Below are positions 28,335 to 39,900 of a DNA stretch of 64,000 nt, piece by piece. The DNA lies in NCBI RefSeq assembly GCF_900496995.4, contig NC_044014.1, positions 14,658,501-14,722,500 of the forward strand, written 5' to 3'. The translations under genes were made by a program, and so were the position numbers. The notes below the pieces were generated by a model. That model was not told the origin of the DNA. It saw nothing but the letters and a program-made list of their open reading frames with translations, and made no database searches. The stretch comes from Aquila chrysaetos chrysaetos (lineage: Eukaryota; Chordata; Aves; Accipitriformes; Accipitridae). Numbering within the stretch: the stretch's first letter is position 1; each line of letters opens with the position of its first letter.

Positions 28335-29226
28335 GCTCCCTAGCCATTGCTTTGCTGAATCGATCTTCTTAAGTCCTGATGCTAGACATAGGATGTGTTC
28401 TGGCCATATCATAAAAACAATCAGATCAACAGTCAATAGGGGATCCCTGCATATATCCATGCACATGTGTGTAAGCCCACACATGCAGGAACATGCAGAA
28501 GTGTTGGTGTTACCAGTGTGAAACCCAAATACTGAATATGAAGGAAGAAAGAGAGGAAGGAGATTTTGCAAGCAATGCCAGTACTTAAGAATTTATTTTG
28601 TCTAAAATTTTATTACTGTTTTTTAAAAAAAATGTTTACATTAAGTGGTTTTTTTTTAAACTAAAAAACCTGCATGGTATTTTATCTCTGAGGCTGGCTG
28701 AGAACTATTAATGTTTACTTTCCAGAGCTTTGCATAAAATAGCCCTGAGGTTTAACCTGACAGTTTTCTGAGAGCTGAGAATCCTTCCAATGCTTCAGCA
28801 AAGAGTTGAACTGAGGTGGACTAATGGAGAATTGTATAAACATAATACCACCATGGCATCCTCCGCCCCATAATTTTAAAACACAATCCTATTTTAATAC
28901 TGTAACTGGAAGGCCAAATAACCAGTAGTATAAACATGAACTAGAATCTTATATACAACATGCTTTTATCAGCTAGAGATCCCCAAGAATGAGTGAAGAT
29001 TAAAATCTACTCCACCTCAATTTTAACCACATAGCTGCTTCAACCCAGACCTTAGTATGGGTAAGTATCCAAGTGCCTGCCCTCCTCCCCAGCTACACAC
29101 CTAGCAATACCCTAGTTAGCTAGGTTAAAAGGTAGTTCAGGCTCATGTATACATGTCGCAGTCACAGCAGAAACTTTAACCATTGCCAGACCTTAAGTTT
29201 CAGTCAAAATTCAGCTCTTGTCCCCA

Positions 29227-29366
29227 AAACTACTTCGGGATTTGTCGATTTGTGGCACAGAACTGAGCAGCTGCACAGTGCTGTGATTAAAGTAAGAAAC
29301 TACTTTGGGATTCGGCAGTTCACAGCACAGTGCTGAGCACCTGCACAGTGCTGTGATTAAGGTTAA
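29227..29366. repeat. 70-bp tandem duplication, two diverged copies
   Basis: Two copies (29227-29296 and 29297-29366) begin AAACTACTT(C/T)GGGATT and share CTGCACAGTGCTGTGATTAA. They differ at several positions, mainly in the middle, so the duplication is not recent. It is in NEURL1 intron 1. Confidence 0.85.
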
Positions 29367-30249
29367 TCTTAGATCAACCATTTCTGGGTGGAGACAATCC
29401 CAAAACACAGGCGTTGCAGACCCACTCCCCGGGACAGTTCAGAACTGGATTACTCAGATGTCCTAAAATTTCAAGGCAGACCAAGTCAGAGCATGTGTGG
29501 ATCCCCAGCTTGAAGTAAGTAGCCACCACGAAGGTATGCACCGTAAGTAAAACAACATGTACTTATGTACTTGCCACGGGCAACAATTTCAGCGATGCAG
29601 AAGTAGCTGGTTCCTGCAATTATCCTAGCAGCAGTAGGTAAGAACAGCTGCCAAATCTGAAATCTTCCAAGCCTCTGTATTAGAAATCTTCCCAGATATG
29701 GGGATATCCACAAAAGCTGCTATTTCAACAGTCTAGGAAACAAAATGAAGCGGGTGCTACTTAGGCCTCTGTCATGCAGGAGGTCAATGTAAGCAAAGAG
29801 AACCTGCCTTCTCTTACTCCAAAAGAGCCCACAAATGCAAAAGCACCTTTATTTGTCAAAATCAGAGTGCAGGAGACATGGCCTCATCCAAGAAAGCTTG
29901 CACACGGACCTGTCACAATCCCTACTGTGTCCCACATAAAGCCTGGACGGTCTGTGCATGACTTCAAGGCTGCCACGGCAATGAACCACTCTGTAAACAC
30001 CCAGGCAGGGACATTCATGAAAAAGAGGATGGATCCATCTAGAGACCAGCCAACACCAGAGCAGGCTTTATCCCTCGACCTACCACTGCAATGTCTGAAC
30101 AACCCAGCTCCAGCTTTAACTGGTTTGGAGAAGTTTTAAGTTCTCATTTCAGCATTATCCTTATCAGCTAAACACAGGTAGCCTTAGGAAGACGCCCTTG
30201 GGAAGTACATATGAGCAGGGTGACTGTGTGGTCTTTATATGTAGCAAAC

Positions 30250-30820
30250 TTCAAAGGATTCCTCTTTCATGACCTCCTCCAATCTCCCGTAAAACTGGAC
30301 CCATTTTAGCATCCATAACATCCACTATTAATGAGCTCTACAGAGCTACTAGCCACTGCAGATGGCTACAGCCTCCTTTTGTTCCAAAGGAGCTGGAATC
30401 TACCAGCTTCATTTGATGTCCTCCTAATTCTTGTAATGGAAGAGACAGTGAAGAGTGCAGCTCTGCCCCTTCTCTACATGCCAGTCATCTCCCATCCTAG
30501 TTGTCCTTTTTTCCAGAGGTAAGAGTCCTAGTTTATTCACTCATTCCTTATATAAAATTAATCCAGACTTCTGACTGTCCCTGTTGCCCTCCTCTGAACC
30601 TTTTTCAGTTCTCCTGTATCTTTTTTTAAGATGATGGAAGGCGAAGAACCAGAACTACACACAATATTCAGATTTATACAACAATCTAGTCATGGCCTCT
30701 TTTTTCTTCTGTTTGGCTTCCCTTATAATTTCTAGTATTTCATTTGGTTTTTTTAACTGCTACTGAGCCTTGCACTAACATTTTCAGCTCAATCACCCCA
30801 CTGATGTTTTTGTTCCTACT
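30250..30820 (-). repeat. Ancient CR1-type LINE fragment (ORF2 end and 3' region), antisense to +
   Basis: Read on the minus strand, this stretch follows the end of a CR1-type non-LTR retroposon: the GCAGTCAAAAAAGC-like motif (near 30755), the GAATACTGCGTGCAGTTCTGG-like motif (near 30660), then AAAAGGTTCAGAGGAGGGCAACA (about 30587-30609 on +), followed by the GGAAAAGAG...GGGATATGAT-like stretch (near 30510). It ends in the conserved 3' segment near 30255. Many substitutions and indels remove any long open frame, so the copy is old and inactive. It resembles the older amniote CR1 lineages seen in turtles and crocodilians more than young bird CR1 copies. It lies in NEURL1 intron 1, in the same direction as the gene. 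Confidence 0.82.
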
Positions 30821-33800
30821 GGTTTTCAAAAGTAGCCTTTCTTGTCCTTGAGAAATACAGAGCATCACCTGTGGGCAAACCACCACATGATATCCTGGGA
30901 AATTTCTGACAAGCTGCAGCATTACCAGCTCCACCAACAGGCTTCAGCGCTTTATGAAAAGGACAATGGGAAAGGGAACATAAGATCGATAAATTGCTGT
31001 GTTTGGAACACTGAGCAATTTTAGGCAGTTTAAATGCAATAAATCAAAGTTCAGTAGCTTGGGAAAAATCTAGTGCTTGGGAGAAGGTCATATAAACCTG
31101 AGAACCTCAGGCAGGGAAAAGCTTTATACCTAGAACCCAGGCACACTGACAGGTCAGAGGGCAACAAGCACAACCGAAGACAGAATGAAAGCAGGAGGTC
31201 AGGAAGCAGGAGGCATCCTTCAAAGCCTTGAGTGATGAAACTTCTGACTCTCTAAGGCTGGAAGAAAATTAAATAGTACTTCAAAGAAGAACCAATTATG
31301 ACAACAATGGGAGCTGAGGTTATCTCACAGCATCACTATTGGCACCCCTCCCAGTGCACTGCTTGCACCCCAACTTCTAATCCCCATGATCATCAGCTGC
31401 TGACACCCTTTTACTCCCCACTTAGTTTTATCTAGAGACTGCACAAAATGGAGCTGGCAGCAGGATAGTCTTTCCTATCAACAACATACAATTATTGAAA
31501 TGCCTACACCAGGCAGATTACTATCTTCTGCATGTATTTCAGAAGCTCATAAAATACCAGTGAGAGGAGAAAAAAGTCCCACGTATTTATGTGTCAGTGG
31601 GATATAAAGTTTGGAACAGCAACTGCAACAATGCAGGCAAAGACTGTATAATCCCCCGTGGGCCAGGAAAAGCAGCAAAGCCCCTGCCTCCTTGGTGAAG
31701 TGCTGCGCAACAGGCTGTGTTTCTGGGGGCTTGCAGCCAGAAAGGCAGTCATACCCTTCAGCAAACCGCTGCTGACTGACTGCAGGTTTCCTAGCAAAAG
31801 AAGGGACTAAGAAGAACTGTCCTGCCAAGGTGCCAGCCTGCTTCATGAGATACTCTGGAGATACAAACGCCAAATCATCCCACAGAGATCACCCAGACAC
31901 ATGAGCAAGAGCTATCTGTAAGAATGAGCAGTAAGTACAGGGGACCATGGAAGCACCCAGCACAACATGACTCAGACCTCAATGGGAGCCTCCAGATGCC
32001 ACTGTAATACAAATAATAAAGAATAACCCATGAGTAATCAGCCACTGCTGAAAAGAGGATCTCTGACTAGCTCAGGCTGTCTCTGTAACATAGCGCATGC
32101 ATTCTTTTGCATAAATATCATAGGTGCATTAACCCGTGAGAAAACCAGCCGGAAGAAATCCTGCTCACTTGTCACTTACCATGGAAAGCTACCTTCCGAG
32201 GCAAGAGGAGGCTCAGGAAAGAGCAGCAAACCTGAGTAGGAGGCTGGAGGAAAGGATTTAAGAGAGGAGACAGAAATACTTCCCAGCTTTTACAATGTAA
32301 TATTGATCTGCTGTCCACAAAAATGGCTAAGCCTTCTTGAAGCTGAGGACATTGGGGCAAGTGAGAATAAAGAGCTGCTTGCCCACAGAGCACAGGAGAT
32401 GGCATTCAGATCCTGTGCCTCACCTCTGAACTAAGGGCTAGCAAAAACTGCATTTCTAGCATCCCAGACCAGCAAATCTGGGAACTACACAACAGCCCTA
32501 ACAGGGTACACGGCCCACACATCACAGTAGGAAGAGTTAAACATATTCAGCAAGGCTGAGCAGTAGCTAAGGAAGGAATGCAACAGCCACAGACATTTGG
32601 AAGATGTAACACTAGGCAAGGAGGGTAATTTACTGAGCTACACCAGGATTAAAAAGGACAATTAAGAGAGGAGATTGAATAGAATATCTTGGAAGAACCC
32701 TGGGGCAGAAAGATGGGTTGAACTGGGGATGTGTGTCTTGAGAAATAATAGAAATCTCCTTGGTTGGAACAGTTCAAGCCAGACTGCCCTGGCACTAGTA
32801 AATGAACAGTACACAAAGCCACCGATGCAAAGGTTGATCTTTTTCATCACAGAATCCAGGAGATTAGATATGGCTGGACTTTTCCCACTCGGTTCCGCTC
32901 CAAACAGCCCATACACACCTTGTTTGATAGTTATCACAAACCATATTTCAGAGAGGTTGGACAGCAAAAATTTCCTGGAGTTTATCTGGCTGCATCATTA
33001 TGGAGATTGTTAGCAGATAATCATAATCTTTTGCTCAGCTTTAGGGAAGTACACAATGGATCACCTTCCGTCACCCCAGAAAAAACAGACACGTCTGGGT
33101 TATGGGAAGGGAAATACTCACAGGAATGCTGAAAATAATCTCACTTCAACCTCCCTATCATAATATCACCAAGTGACAACCTCCATCCAACCACTGGCCA
33201 TGGCTTTAAGATTAACAGCCACATCAGGACCGTGGCATCTGATCAGCCGTGGTCCTGGAGGACTTCGGTTTCCACTGAGTTTAGTTTTCCCTGTCTCCAA
33301 ACCAGTCAAAGCCTGCAGGCACAACTGTGTCACCAAAATCTGGATTAACAATCCAGGCATGACATAATGCTTTGGAATAGGTAATTCCAAGGTGCTCGTG
33401 TCTAGCAGTTTCTAGTGAACAGCAATGTGAAGTCCTTTTATAAAGGGCTGGACATACTAGATTTTAAGGTACTGTCCTACTCTGAAAGCAACTCTAAAGC
33501 CCAGGATTCCAGGTTTACTGTTGCAGGCAACTTCAGTAAGGACCTGCCTATATCAGCTACCTGGTTTTAAAACTGCAGCTGAAGTCTGAGAATCAAGTTG
33601 GGTGCTTTCCTTTTTATGCACAACCATCAAAAGCAAAGCAAGTATTCTGCCAGCCATGCCAGTCTTTAATGATATTTCTGTGTTATGCCTTCAATACCAC
33701 CAAAAGCATCACATAGTCTTCAGAAGATTTATTTAACTAAAATGACCATTTTTAGCAGGACTAACAGAAGGGTATAAAAATTTTCAGTACATGTGGGCAA

Positions 33801-36036
33801 CATCTCTACTATGTACACAGGTCTTATTTCTTATAAAGCGGAGATGAACTTGTAAGGTTCAGGGACTGACTTCAGAGTCCCCAGACCACCTTGGGAAACT
33901 TAATGCCATCATAGCTTCTTCTTTAGCAAGAACGAGCCTAAATCACCCTGGCACCAGGTTAGGAAGAAGTCGTCGCAAAAGGAAAGTACTAGATGGTGGC
34001 CAAATTGATATATCAAAGTTCAGTATCCCTAACACTGAGCCAGACACTGAGGGAAGAACAACTGGGGACCTTCAATTAAAATACGCTTTACAAAATGTTA
34101 AATGGCAGATATGTAACAAAACTGTGTGACATTCATACTTTTGCTGCTATGCCTCCAGACCATTTTACAGGAACCTGTCAGATGCAATCAGACTTGTTTA
34201 TTCTGCATTTAAATGTAGGACCTGAGGCAGTCTGGTTTCAAAAAAGACAGAAGAGGCACATATTGTCTCTGGCAGTTGCTTGGTTTTTACAACAAAGACA
34301 ATGCCTTGTTAACTCTTTACTCCAAAATTATTTCAGTGCTCTGCTAAATTACAGACTTGAGAACATTTCTGCTTGCTGCCTCAGCACAGGTAGAAGTTTA
34401 ATTAAAATGGAAATTAAAGGAAGAAAGAAAGAAACAAAGTGCCATTAACACATACCCCACACCCCCCCAAAATCAGGCGATTCATACAGAGCATCTTCAA
34501 AATCTCACATAAGCCACTGATAATGGATTAAGTGGCAGTGTCCCTTCTGGCTCCAGTTTATAAATTCTTATCTGCTTAAGGTTGCTCCAGAAAGATTTCC
34601 AGCTGACAGCATGATTCTTAAGAGACAAATCCTCCCTGGCAGTTTGCAATTGCATACCAACTACTACAGCATCGCATGTGCCTTCATGTTTGCACTGATA
34701 GAGGATGATGGTTCACCATTTAGGGTTCAGCATCCCCCTCCTTGTGAGTCTAATTTTAAGCACAGCCACTGTCTGGGCTGTTTCTGACTGACTTTGTCCA
34801 TGACAGAGCAGTAAGCATTCATAATGTCTCCTTGCATGGCCATTAAAAAAGCCATGATATAATCACCCTCAGTTCACACAGCTGTTCTGACGCGGATATC
34901 CAAGTACAGAGGAAGGGAGCAGAGAGGTGTAACAGAAGAATAATGCAAGTATCAGAAAATCCTTCAGTATAACAACCAGTTGCCCAGCTCATCATTAACC
35001 ATTGCCACTCCCCTAGACCATGCCAAAGAAGTATCCGAAAGCTCAGTAAAAATGAGGGTGAACAGCAATGTTCCTATTTTCCATGCTGGTGGCTGCAAAT
35101 TCTGCAACACACTGGAGAAGCTGCAACAAGTTTTGATCATCTGAAATGGCTGTGGAAGCAGCACCTTCCCTCATTCCCTGCTTACAGAGAGATGTCTGAC
35201 ATCTTCTACCCCCATCATTCAGAGCTTTGGCTGTGAAAATGCTTAGTGAAGATGTACCCCGGCAGCGTTGAATATGGTGTGTACTGCTGCCCAAGAAAAT
35301 CTCTTTCAAGAATGACAGGTTATTTTCCACTACCACCCTCCCAGCTTACAGCGAAAGGGGGCAAAAAAGGGCAGGGACAGAGGGACACCTTGGGCAGTCA
35401 CTCCTCGCCTTACAGAAGTCATCCCCATCCGATTTGGTCCCAACACTGCCCCAGGATTTCAGAAAAGGGATTTCATCCTTATGAGGAACAGAATAACCAC
35501 GTAAGCTGGACAAGGAGCCCCAAATACCCCCTGCCCTCCTCCGGACAGGACTGACAGTCCCACGCACACAGACGCATTCCTGAAGCACCCAGAAAAGACG
35601 CCAAAGCAAAGCTTTCGTTCACCGAGAAACACCTGGGGACTCTTTGGTGGTCCAACTCCTCCAGCACGTTGTCCCTTGCTTTCCCGGGGTGCCTCTGCCC
35701 GGGGAGACCTGTGCACCGATCAGCCACCCATGGGGCACTGCTGGGGAAGAAGCGGCAGGGCTGGGAGCAGGGCAGGGGGCCCACACCGCCAGAGGGCATG
35801 GGGGGCCAGGCATGGAGCCATCCCACGCCGGGGTGCCCAGGCAGCCCAGCCTGTCCCAAGGTGCCCGGGACGCCTGTCCGGCGGGGGCCGCTCAGGCTGC
35901 TATGCGTGCCTAGGGATCTCATCCCAATTTGGGGTCCCCGGGGTGCCCAAGGTCCGTGTCCTGCCTGGGTGCCCATCCCACCTCGGGGTGCCCTCAGCAC
36001 CCATCCCGCTCCGGGCTACACGTGTGCTTCGGGAGC

Positions 36037-36072
36037 CCCGTCCCGCCGGGGGTGCCCGTCCCGCCGGGGGTG
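36037..36072. repeat. 18-bp tandem repeat, two perfect copies, beside the NEURL1 donor
   Basis: The unit CCCGTCCCGCCGGGGGTG occurs twice without mismatch (36037-36054 and 36055-36072), 14 bp inside intron 1 from the exon 1 donor. Similar GGGGTGCCC words recur irregularly from about 35825 to 36072, which suggests a decayed GC-rich minisatellite filling the start of the intron. Confidence 0.8.
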
Positions 36073-36087
36073 CCGGCCGAGCCGTAC

Positions 36088-36172
36088 CTTTGAGGTGGTG
36101 GTGGCGGGCGCGGTGCAGGCGGCCCTGGCCGCCGCGGGGCAGCGCCGGGATGCTGGAGAAGCGGCTCCCCAT
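36088..36172 (-). CDS. NEURL1: NEURL1 first coding exon (partial gene, 28 codons plus one base)
   Basis: This exon starts the Neuralized-1 E3 ubiquitin ligase, which ubiquitinates Notch ligands at the plasma membrane and endosomes. Read on the minus strand, it begins MGSRFSSIPALPRG and ends HHHLK. As I recall the mammalian protein, its first exon also gives 28 residues, starting MGNNFSSIPSLPRG and ending NLK, so length, the FSSIP-LPRG core and the exon boundary all agree. Gly2 suggests N-myristoylation. The ATG (36170-36172) sits in a GCCGCCATGG context, a near-ideal Kozak site. The exon ends with one base of codon 29 (G at 36088), followed by donor GTACGG (36087-36082). The two Neuralized repeats and the C-terminal RING are not in the window, so the gene continues leftward beyond position 1. 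Head-to-head placement with CALHM3 supports the call. The GC-rich open frames around it are composition artefacts. Confidence 0.88.
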
Positions 36173-36233
36173 GGCGGCATCCGAGCCGGGCCGGGCCGGG
36201 CGGCACCGCGCAAGGTCTCTCCCCGGGGGCTGT

Positions 36234-36261
36234 GGCGGCGGCGGCGGCGGGGGGGGGGGGG
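36234..36261. repeat. (GGC)5 followed by a 13-base G run
   Basis: A trinucleotide tract at 36234-36248 runs straight into 13 G at 36249-36261. It lies 62-89 bp upstream of the NEURL1 start codon, so it probably falls in the 5' UTR or core promoter, read as CCG/poly-C on the gene strand. Confidence 0.85.
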
Positions 36262-36424
36262 ACGACGGGGGGACGGGCAGCGCTCCGCCGGCGCCTCCCG
36301 CGCTCACTCTGACGCCGAGAGCCCCGCTCCTGCCCGCCGCCCGCCGGGCCCCATGCCCCGCGGTACCGTCGCCCTCCGCGGGGCCGCGCCGGCTCCGCTC
36401 GCCTCCGCCGCGGCTCGGTACGGC

Positions 36425-36434
36425 GGGGCGGGGC
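36425..36434. promoter_or_regulatory. GC box (Sp1/KLF consensus)
   Basis: The 10-mer GGGGCGGGGC lies about 255 bp upstream of the NEURL1 start codon on its strand, inside the CpG island. It is a textbook Sp1/KLF site; occupancy is inferred. Confidence 0.5.
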
Positions 36435-36447
36435 GGCGGCACCGCGG

Positions 36448-36461
36448 CCCCCCCCCCCCCC
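36448..36461. repeat. 14-base C homopolymer in the CpG island
   Basis: An uninterrupted C run just after the GC box, in the upstream part of the NEURL1 promoter island. Such runs often vary in length and are prone to sequencing error. Confidence 0.85.
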
Positions 36462-36582
36462 GCCGCCGCGCCCCGTCGCCATGGAGACAGTTGTTCCGCC
36501 CCGGGGAGGGGGGGGGCGCCTCGCGCCGCCCAGATGTGCCACCGCTGGCGCGACAGGTGGGGGCACCCGGGACCCTCTCCCG

Positions 36583-36599
36583 CCCCCCCCCCCCCCCCC
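36583..36599. repeat. 17-base C homopolymer in the CpG island
   Basis: The longest C run of the island, about 410 bp upstream of the NEURL1 start codon. On the minus strand it is a G run with strong G-quadruplex potential. Confidence 0.85.
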
Positions 36600-36950
36600 A
36601 GCTCGGTCCCGGGCACACGGACCGGGGCCCCGCGGGGAGGGCGGCGACACCGGCCGGCCCCGGCTCCCCGGGGCCTCGGCAGCAAACACGGCCAGCCTCC
36701 CCCCGCCCCGAGCACCGTGCAGCTCGGGCTTCCCCTTAAACCCCGCGGGTGCCCGGGACGACACACGCCGAGGGGCAGCCGCAGGGTCAGGGGCATTATT
36801 CCCCTCCCCAGCCCACGAGGAAAGCACCTCGTGGAGCGGCGCACCGCCACCTCCCTGGGAGGACGCTAGGCTGGACCTCCCTCACACCCGCGGGCCGAAA
36901 CCCGCTTCCCCAGGGCCGGCCCAGCGCCCTCCCAGCAAGGAAATTTGCGG

Positions 36951-39900
36951 CTGACCCCAGAATCCAGGCCCCTCAAAGAAGCTGCATCATGCATGAACAT
37001 CCACCCAGGCAGACATGCTGCGCTGGGATGCAACCTTCCTAAAGCAGCGAGGATTCTCATGAATGCAAGTACGTCAGAGCAGCACTCAGGGGAAGGCGAA
37101 GCAGATGGGTAAGCAGCTCCTTCTCCAGCCCTGGGGCAGGTGGACAAGAAGGCAGATAGTCAGGGGGTGAGTAGGTCCCTTACTGGTCCCTAACCGACTC
37201 AGCAAGGTGTGTCGTTGCCTATGCCCACCGCTTTACTTGCCCTGGCGGCTCAAAGCAGTGAGGAGCTCCAGCCAAGCTCAGGGAAGTGGGGTAGAGTAGA
37301 AATGGGGTGAAGGGAAACACTTCGCTGGCAGGTCTCCTACGAAGGGTCAGGAGCTTGTACTGGTGAAGTGCTGGCGTGGGGCACTGCCCGCACGTGTGGC
37401 TTCTGAAAGCTGCTGCAGTATAACCACGTCCCACACAAACTGGGACTACCCAGTGTGGTTGGAGCCCCCTGTGCAGAGATGAGCCTCTGCACAGCTGCAT
37501 ATTCATGAGCATCCGTGCTGTACAAAAACTGACCCATACCTGCACAAGCCATGTCCACAAGGCTCTCTCTCTTGCCGTGAGGGAGAAGGTCCTGTGTTAA
37601 TACAATGCCTGTCCACCACCAGACGTGGGGCTCCTCTCCGCCTTGGCCACTCTGGAGCCACCCGCGCCAGTGAGCTGCTCCAGGAAAGCAGCCAGGACCA
37701 TACGGGGTGGTGAGGTTCCCCTTGTCCTCACTCCGGCAGCACCTCGGCCATATGGGGATTTCTACTGTGATGAGCACAACCCAGGACCTGGAGGAGTTCA
37801 GTTGGTACCATATTAAAATAAATCCACAGCTGATGCTGGTCTACTGCATGTTTACATTACCTTTTTCTTTAAAGAGGACGGTAGGTTCTGGAGACACACA
37901 TATTTGCAAAGCTTCATCTGCAGTTTCAGTGAATGCTGAAGACTGAGGGCAGCTCCAGTTCAGCTCTGTCATGGCTGTAAAATGTCTTTTTCCTTCCTTC
38001 CGTTGAACAAAAATTTAATGTTCAGCTTCCTTCCAAAAGGTGGTCTTGTCCCTCTGTCCATCCACCTCCACCCTCCTCTCTCCCTCCTCCTAGTAAATGT
38101 AAGAAAAGCCCTTTCTGGTCAGCAACCACACATGAACATTTTCACCTTGAAAACAGTTACTGCCATGATTTCCCCACCCAGAGAGCCAAAAGACCCGCTG
38201 TTCTCTGAAACCACTCAAGTAGATAACTTTCAGAGAAGGGGAAGCCTTCTGAGGTTAAATAAGGCTTGATAAGAAACATCAAAAATCTCTACCAAAATCT
38301 GATGCTGCAATCAGGATGAGGATTTCTTTTGGGCTGTGTGATGCAGGAGGCCAGGCTGAGGAACCATTACCATCCTGCCCAGCCTTAGATGGCAATATGG
38401 GTGAGATATGCACCATGATTTTGCATCCTTTCTCATTCTCTCAGAAGCTGAAAGGGATGACCATGCCAGTCAGAGTGCTGCCATGGTAGTGCAGGGCTTG
38501 AACTCCTGCTCAAACACAAGCCTCTCTATGTTTGGTGCTGCCAGTATATTGGGTCCTGCTCTGGCCCCATGGTAAGTCCTCCAGCTGCCTCCACAGGCAG
38601 GAAGCTTGTGAGCAGAGGTGGGACAGAGATTGAGTGAGACTGAGTCACATCTTTATTTATATCTTTTGTGAACATTGTATTTCGAGCCAGCTCATTACAG
38701 TGAGCCCACGAAGAAACATGGGACTGGAATGGCCCTTAGGTGGGCAACTCCAGCTCCTCATCATACAATACCTTCCATCCCGCTGAACCTAATTGTCTGC
38801 AACCAACAAAACAAAAAAATCCCTATTCTTTCTCAATTCCTTTTTTCTAATTTCTCTCTGTGCCTGCCTTTGAATTGTAAGAGGTCTTGAATAAGGACTG
38901 CCGCTTTTCTGGGAAGCTTCATGTTTTATGTGGCAGAAAGAGGTGTCAGCATAAGGCAAATGATAATGGAAAGAGGCATCTTTCCATTGTATAAAAGAGA
39001 TCTTGAAAAAGGAAAAGTACCAGAGTTTTGGACTGGAGGCATAGGGGACAGACATATAATAGCACAGGGAACACTTCTGTGCAGTCATCCATTAAATTAC
39101 AGGCACTCACGCGTGCATCGTGCATGCTGCTAATGATGCCTTGTGAGATACCTCACGGTGTGGTAGACCCGCTCCCAGAAGGACCAAGTGCTTTCTGCTT
39201 CCACCAAATCCACTCTGAGTTTTAGACACCAGGCACCAATTTAATCTTGGTACCATAGTATGAATATTAAACTATACCCCGCACAGCTGATAGATTATGT
39301 GCTCAGCGAGCTCCCTTTTCACCTTGGAGAACTGAGGTAAAGCATAGTTACATCAGTGAAAGGAGGAAGCCGTATAGATCTGCCTTAGCAACATGTTCAG
39401 CTTCTGTGAGGGATGGGCTTCGCTTTGCTTGACACCGCGGCCTGCAGTGAACACCATGGGGAGGAATGCAAAACAGCACCAGGGTTTTGCTGTGATCCTA
39501 TCTTGGTTCACTTTATTAAAGAGTCTTTGAATTTGCTCCTGACACTGGTTGGAGAAGGAGTGAGAAGGAGGGGCTGCTTGCTGTCCTTGCCAACTTATGT
39601 CAGCTTTTCCCGCAGAAAATGTTGAGCAGGGTGAGAAATATGCTCTGTGATCACAGGGGCTCTTGACAGACAAAACAGAATCACACTGATTCTGGGTTTT
39701 TGCCTTTTTCTTGTGCTGTAGCAACAGGGAGCACTGAAACAGCTTGCCAAAACTGCAGGGCTTTCATGCCAATAAGTCAGGACATTCCTTGTTTCTTAGT
39801 ATTAGTGATATCAATTGAATTGGCTAATTAGGGACACGCAGTTTCTTGGTATCAATCCTGTCAGGAAGTGGGGGTCTGGTGAAGAAAGCGTGCTGCGTGA

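Larger units (their letters stand above)
1..36087 (-). other. NEURL1: NEURL1 intron 1, 5' portion (at least 36 kb)
   Basis: From the exon 1 donor (GT at 36087-36086) to the left edge, I see no exon of NEURL1 or any other recognisable protein. The second NEURL1 exon is large, about 180 codons carrying the first Neuralized repeat, and should stand out as a minus-strand open frame; none of the open frames here resembles it. The DNA is mostly AT-rich unique sequence with scattered short ORFs lacking any family signature. Repeats and CpG-rich pockets inside it are listed separately. Stretches not listed (for example 1-3950, 4230-7430, 20300-28270, 31000-35800) hold nothing I can name beyond low-complexity runs. 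Confidence 0.8.
35860..36950 (-). promoter_or_regulatory. NEURL1: CpG-island promoter of NEURL1
   Basis: This is the densest CpG region of the window, starting downstream of the NEURL1 start codon and extending several hundred bases upstream on the minus strand. It holds a consensus GC box (GGGGCGGGGC, 36425-36434, Sp1/KLF type), a (GGC)5 tract (36234-36248) and long C or G runs. No TATA box is evident, as is normal for a CpG-island promoter with dispersed initiation. The transcription start cannot be fixed from sequence; it should lie above 36172. Long open frames on both strands (35669-36869) reflect the lack of AT-rich stop codons and are not genes. Confidence 0.8.

Noticed and set aside
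1..36087. NEURL1 exon 2 with the first Neuralized repeat
   Set aside because: Looked for a long minus-strand frame with Neuralized-repeat motifs; none is present.
35669..36869. Very long open frames (up to 397 codons) on both strands
   Set aside because: They coincide with the CpG island, are rich in Pro, Arg, Gly and Ala in every frame, and include homopolymer runs. Only the 28-codon NEURL1 exon resembles a known protein.
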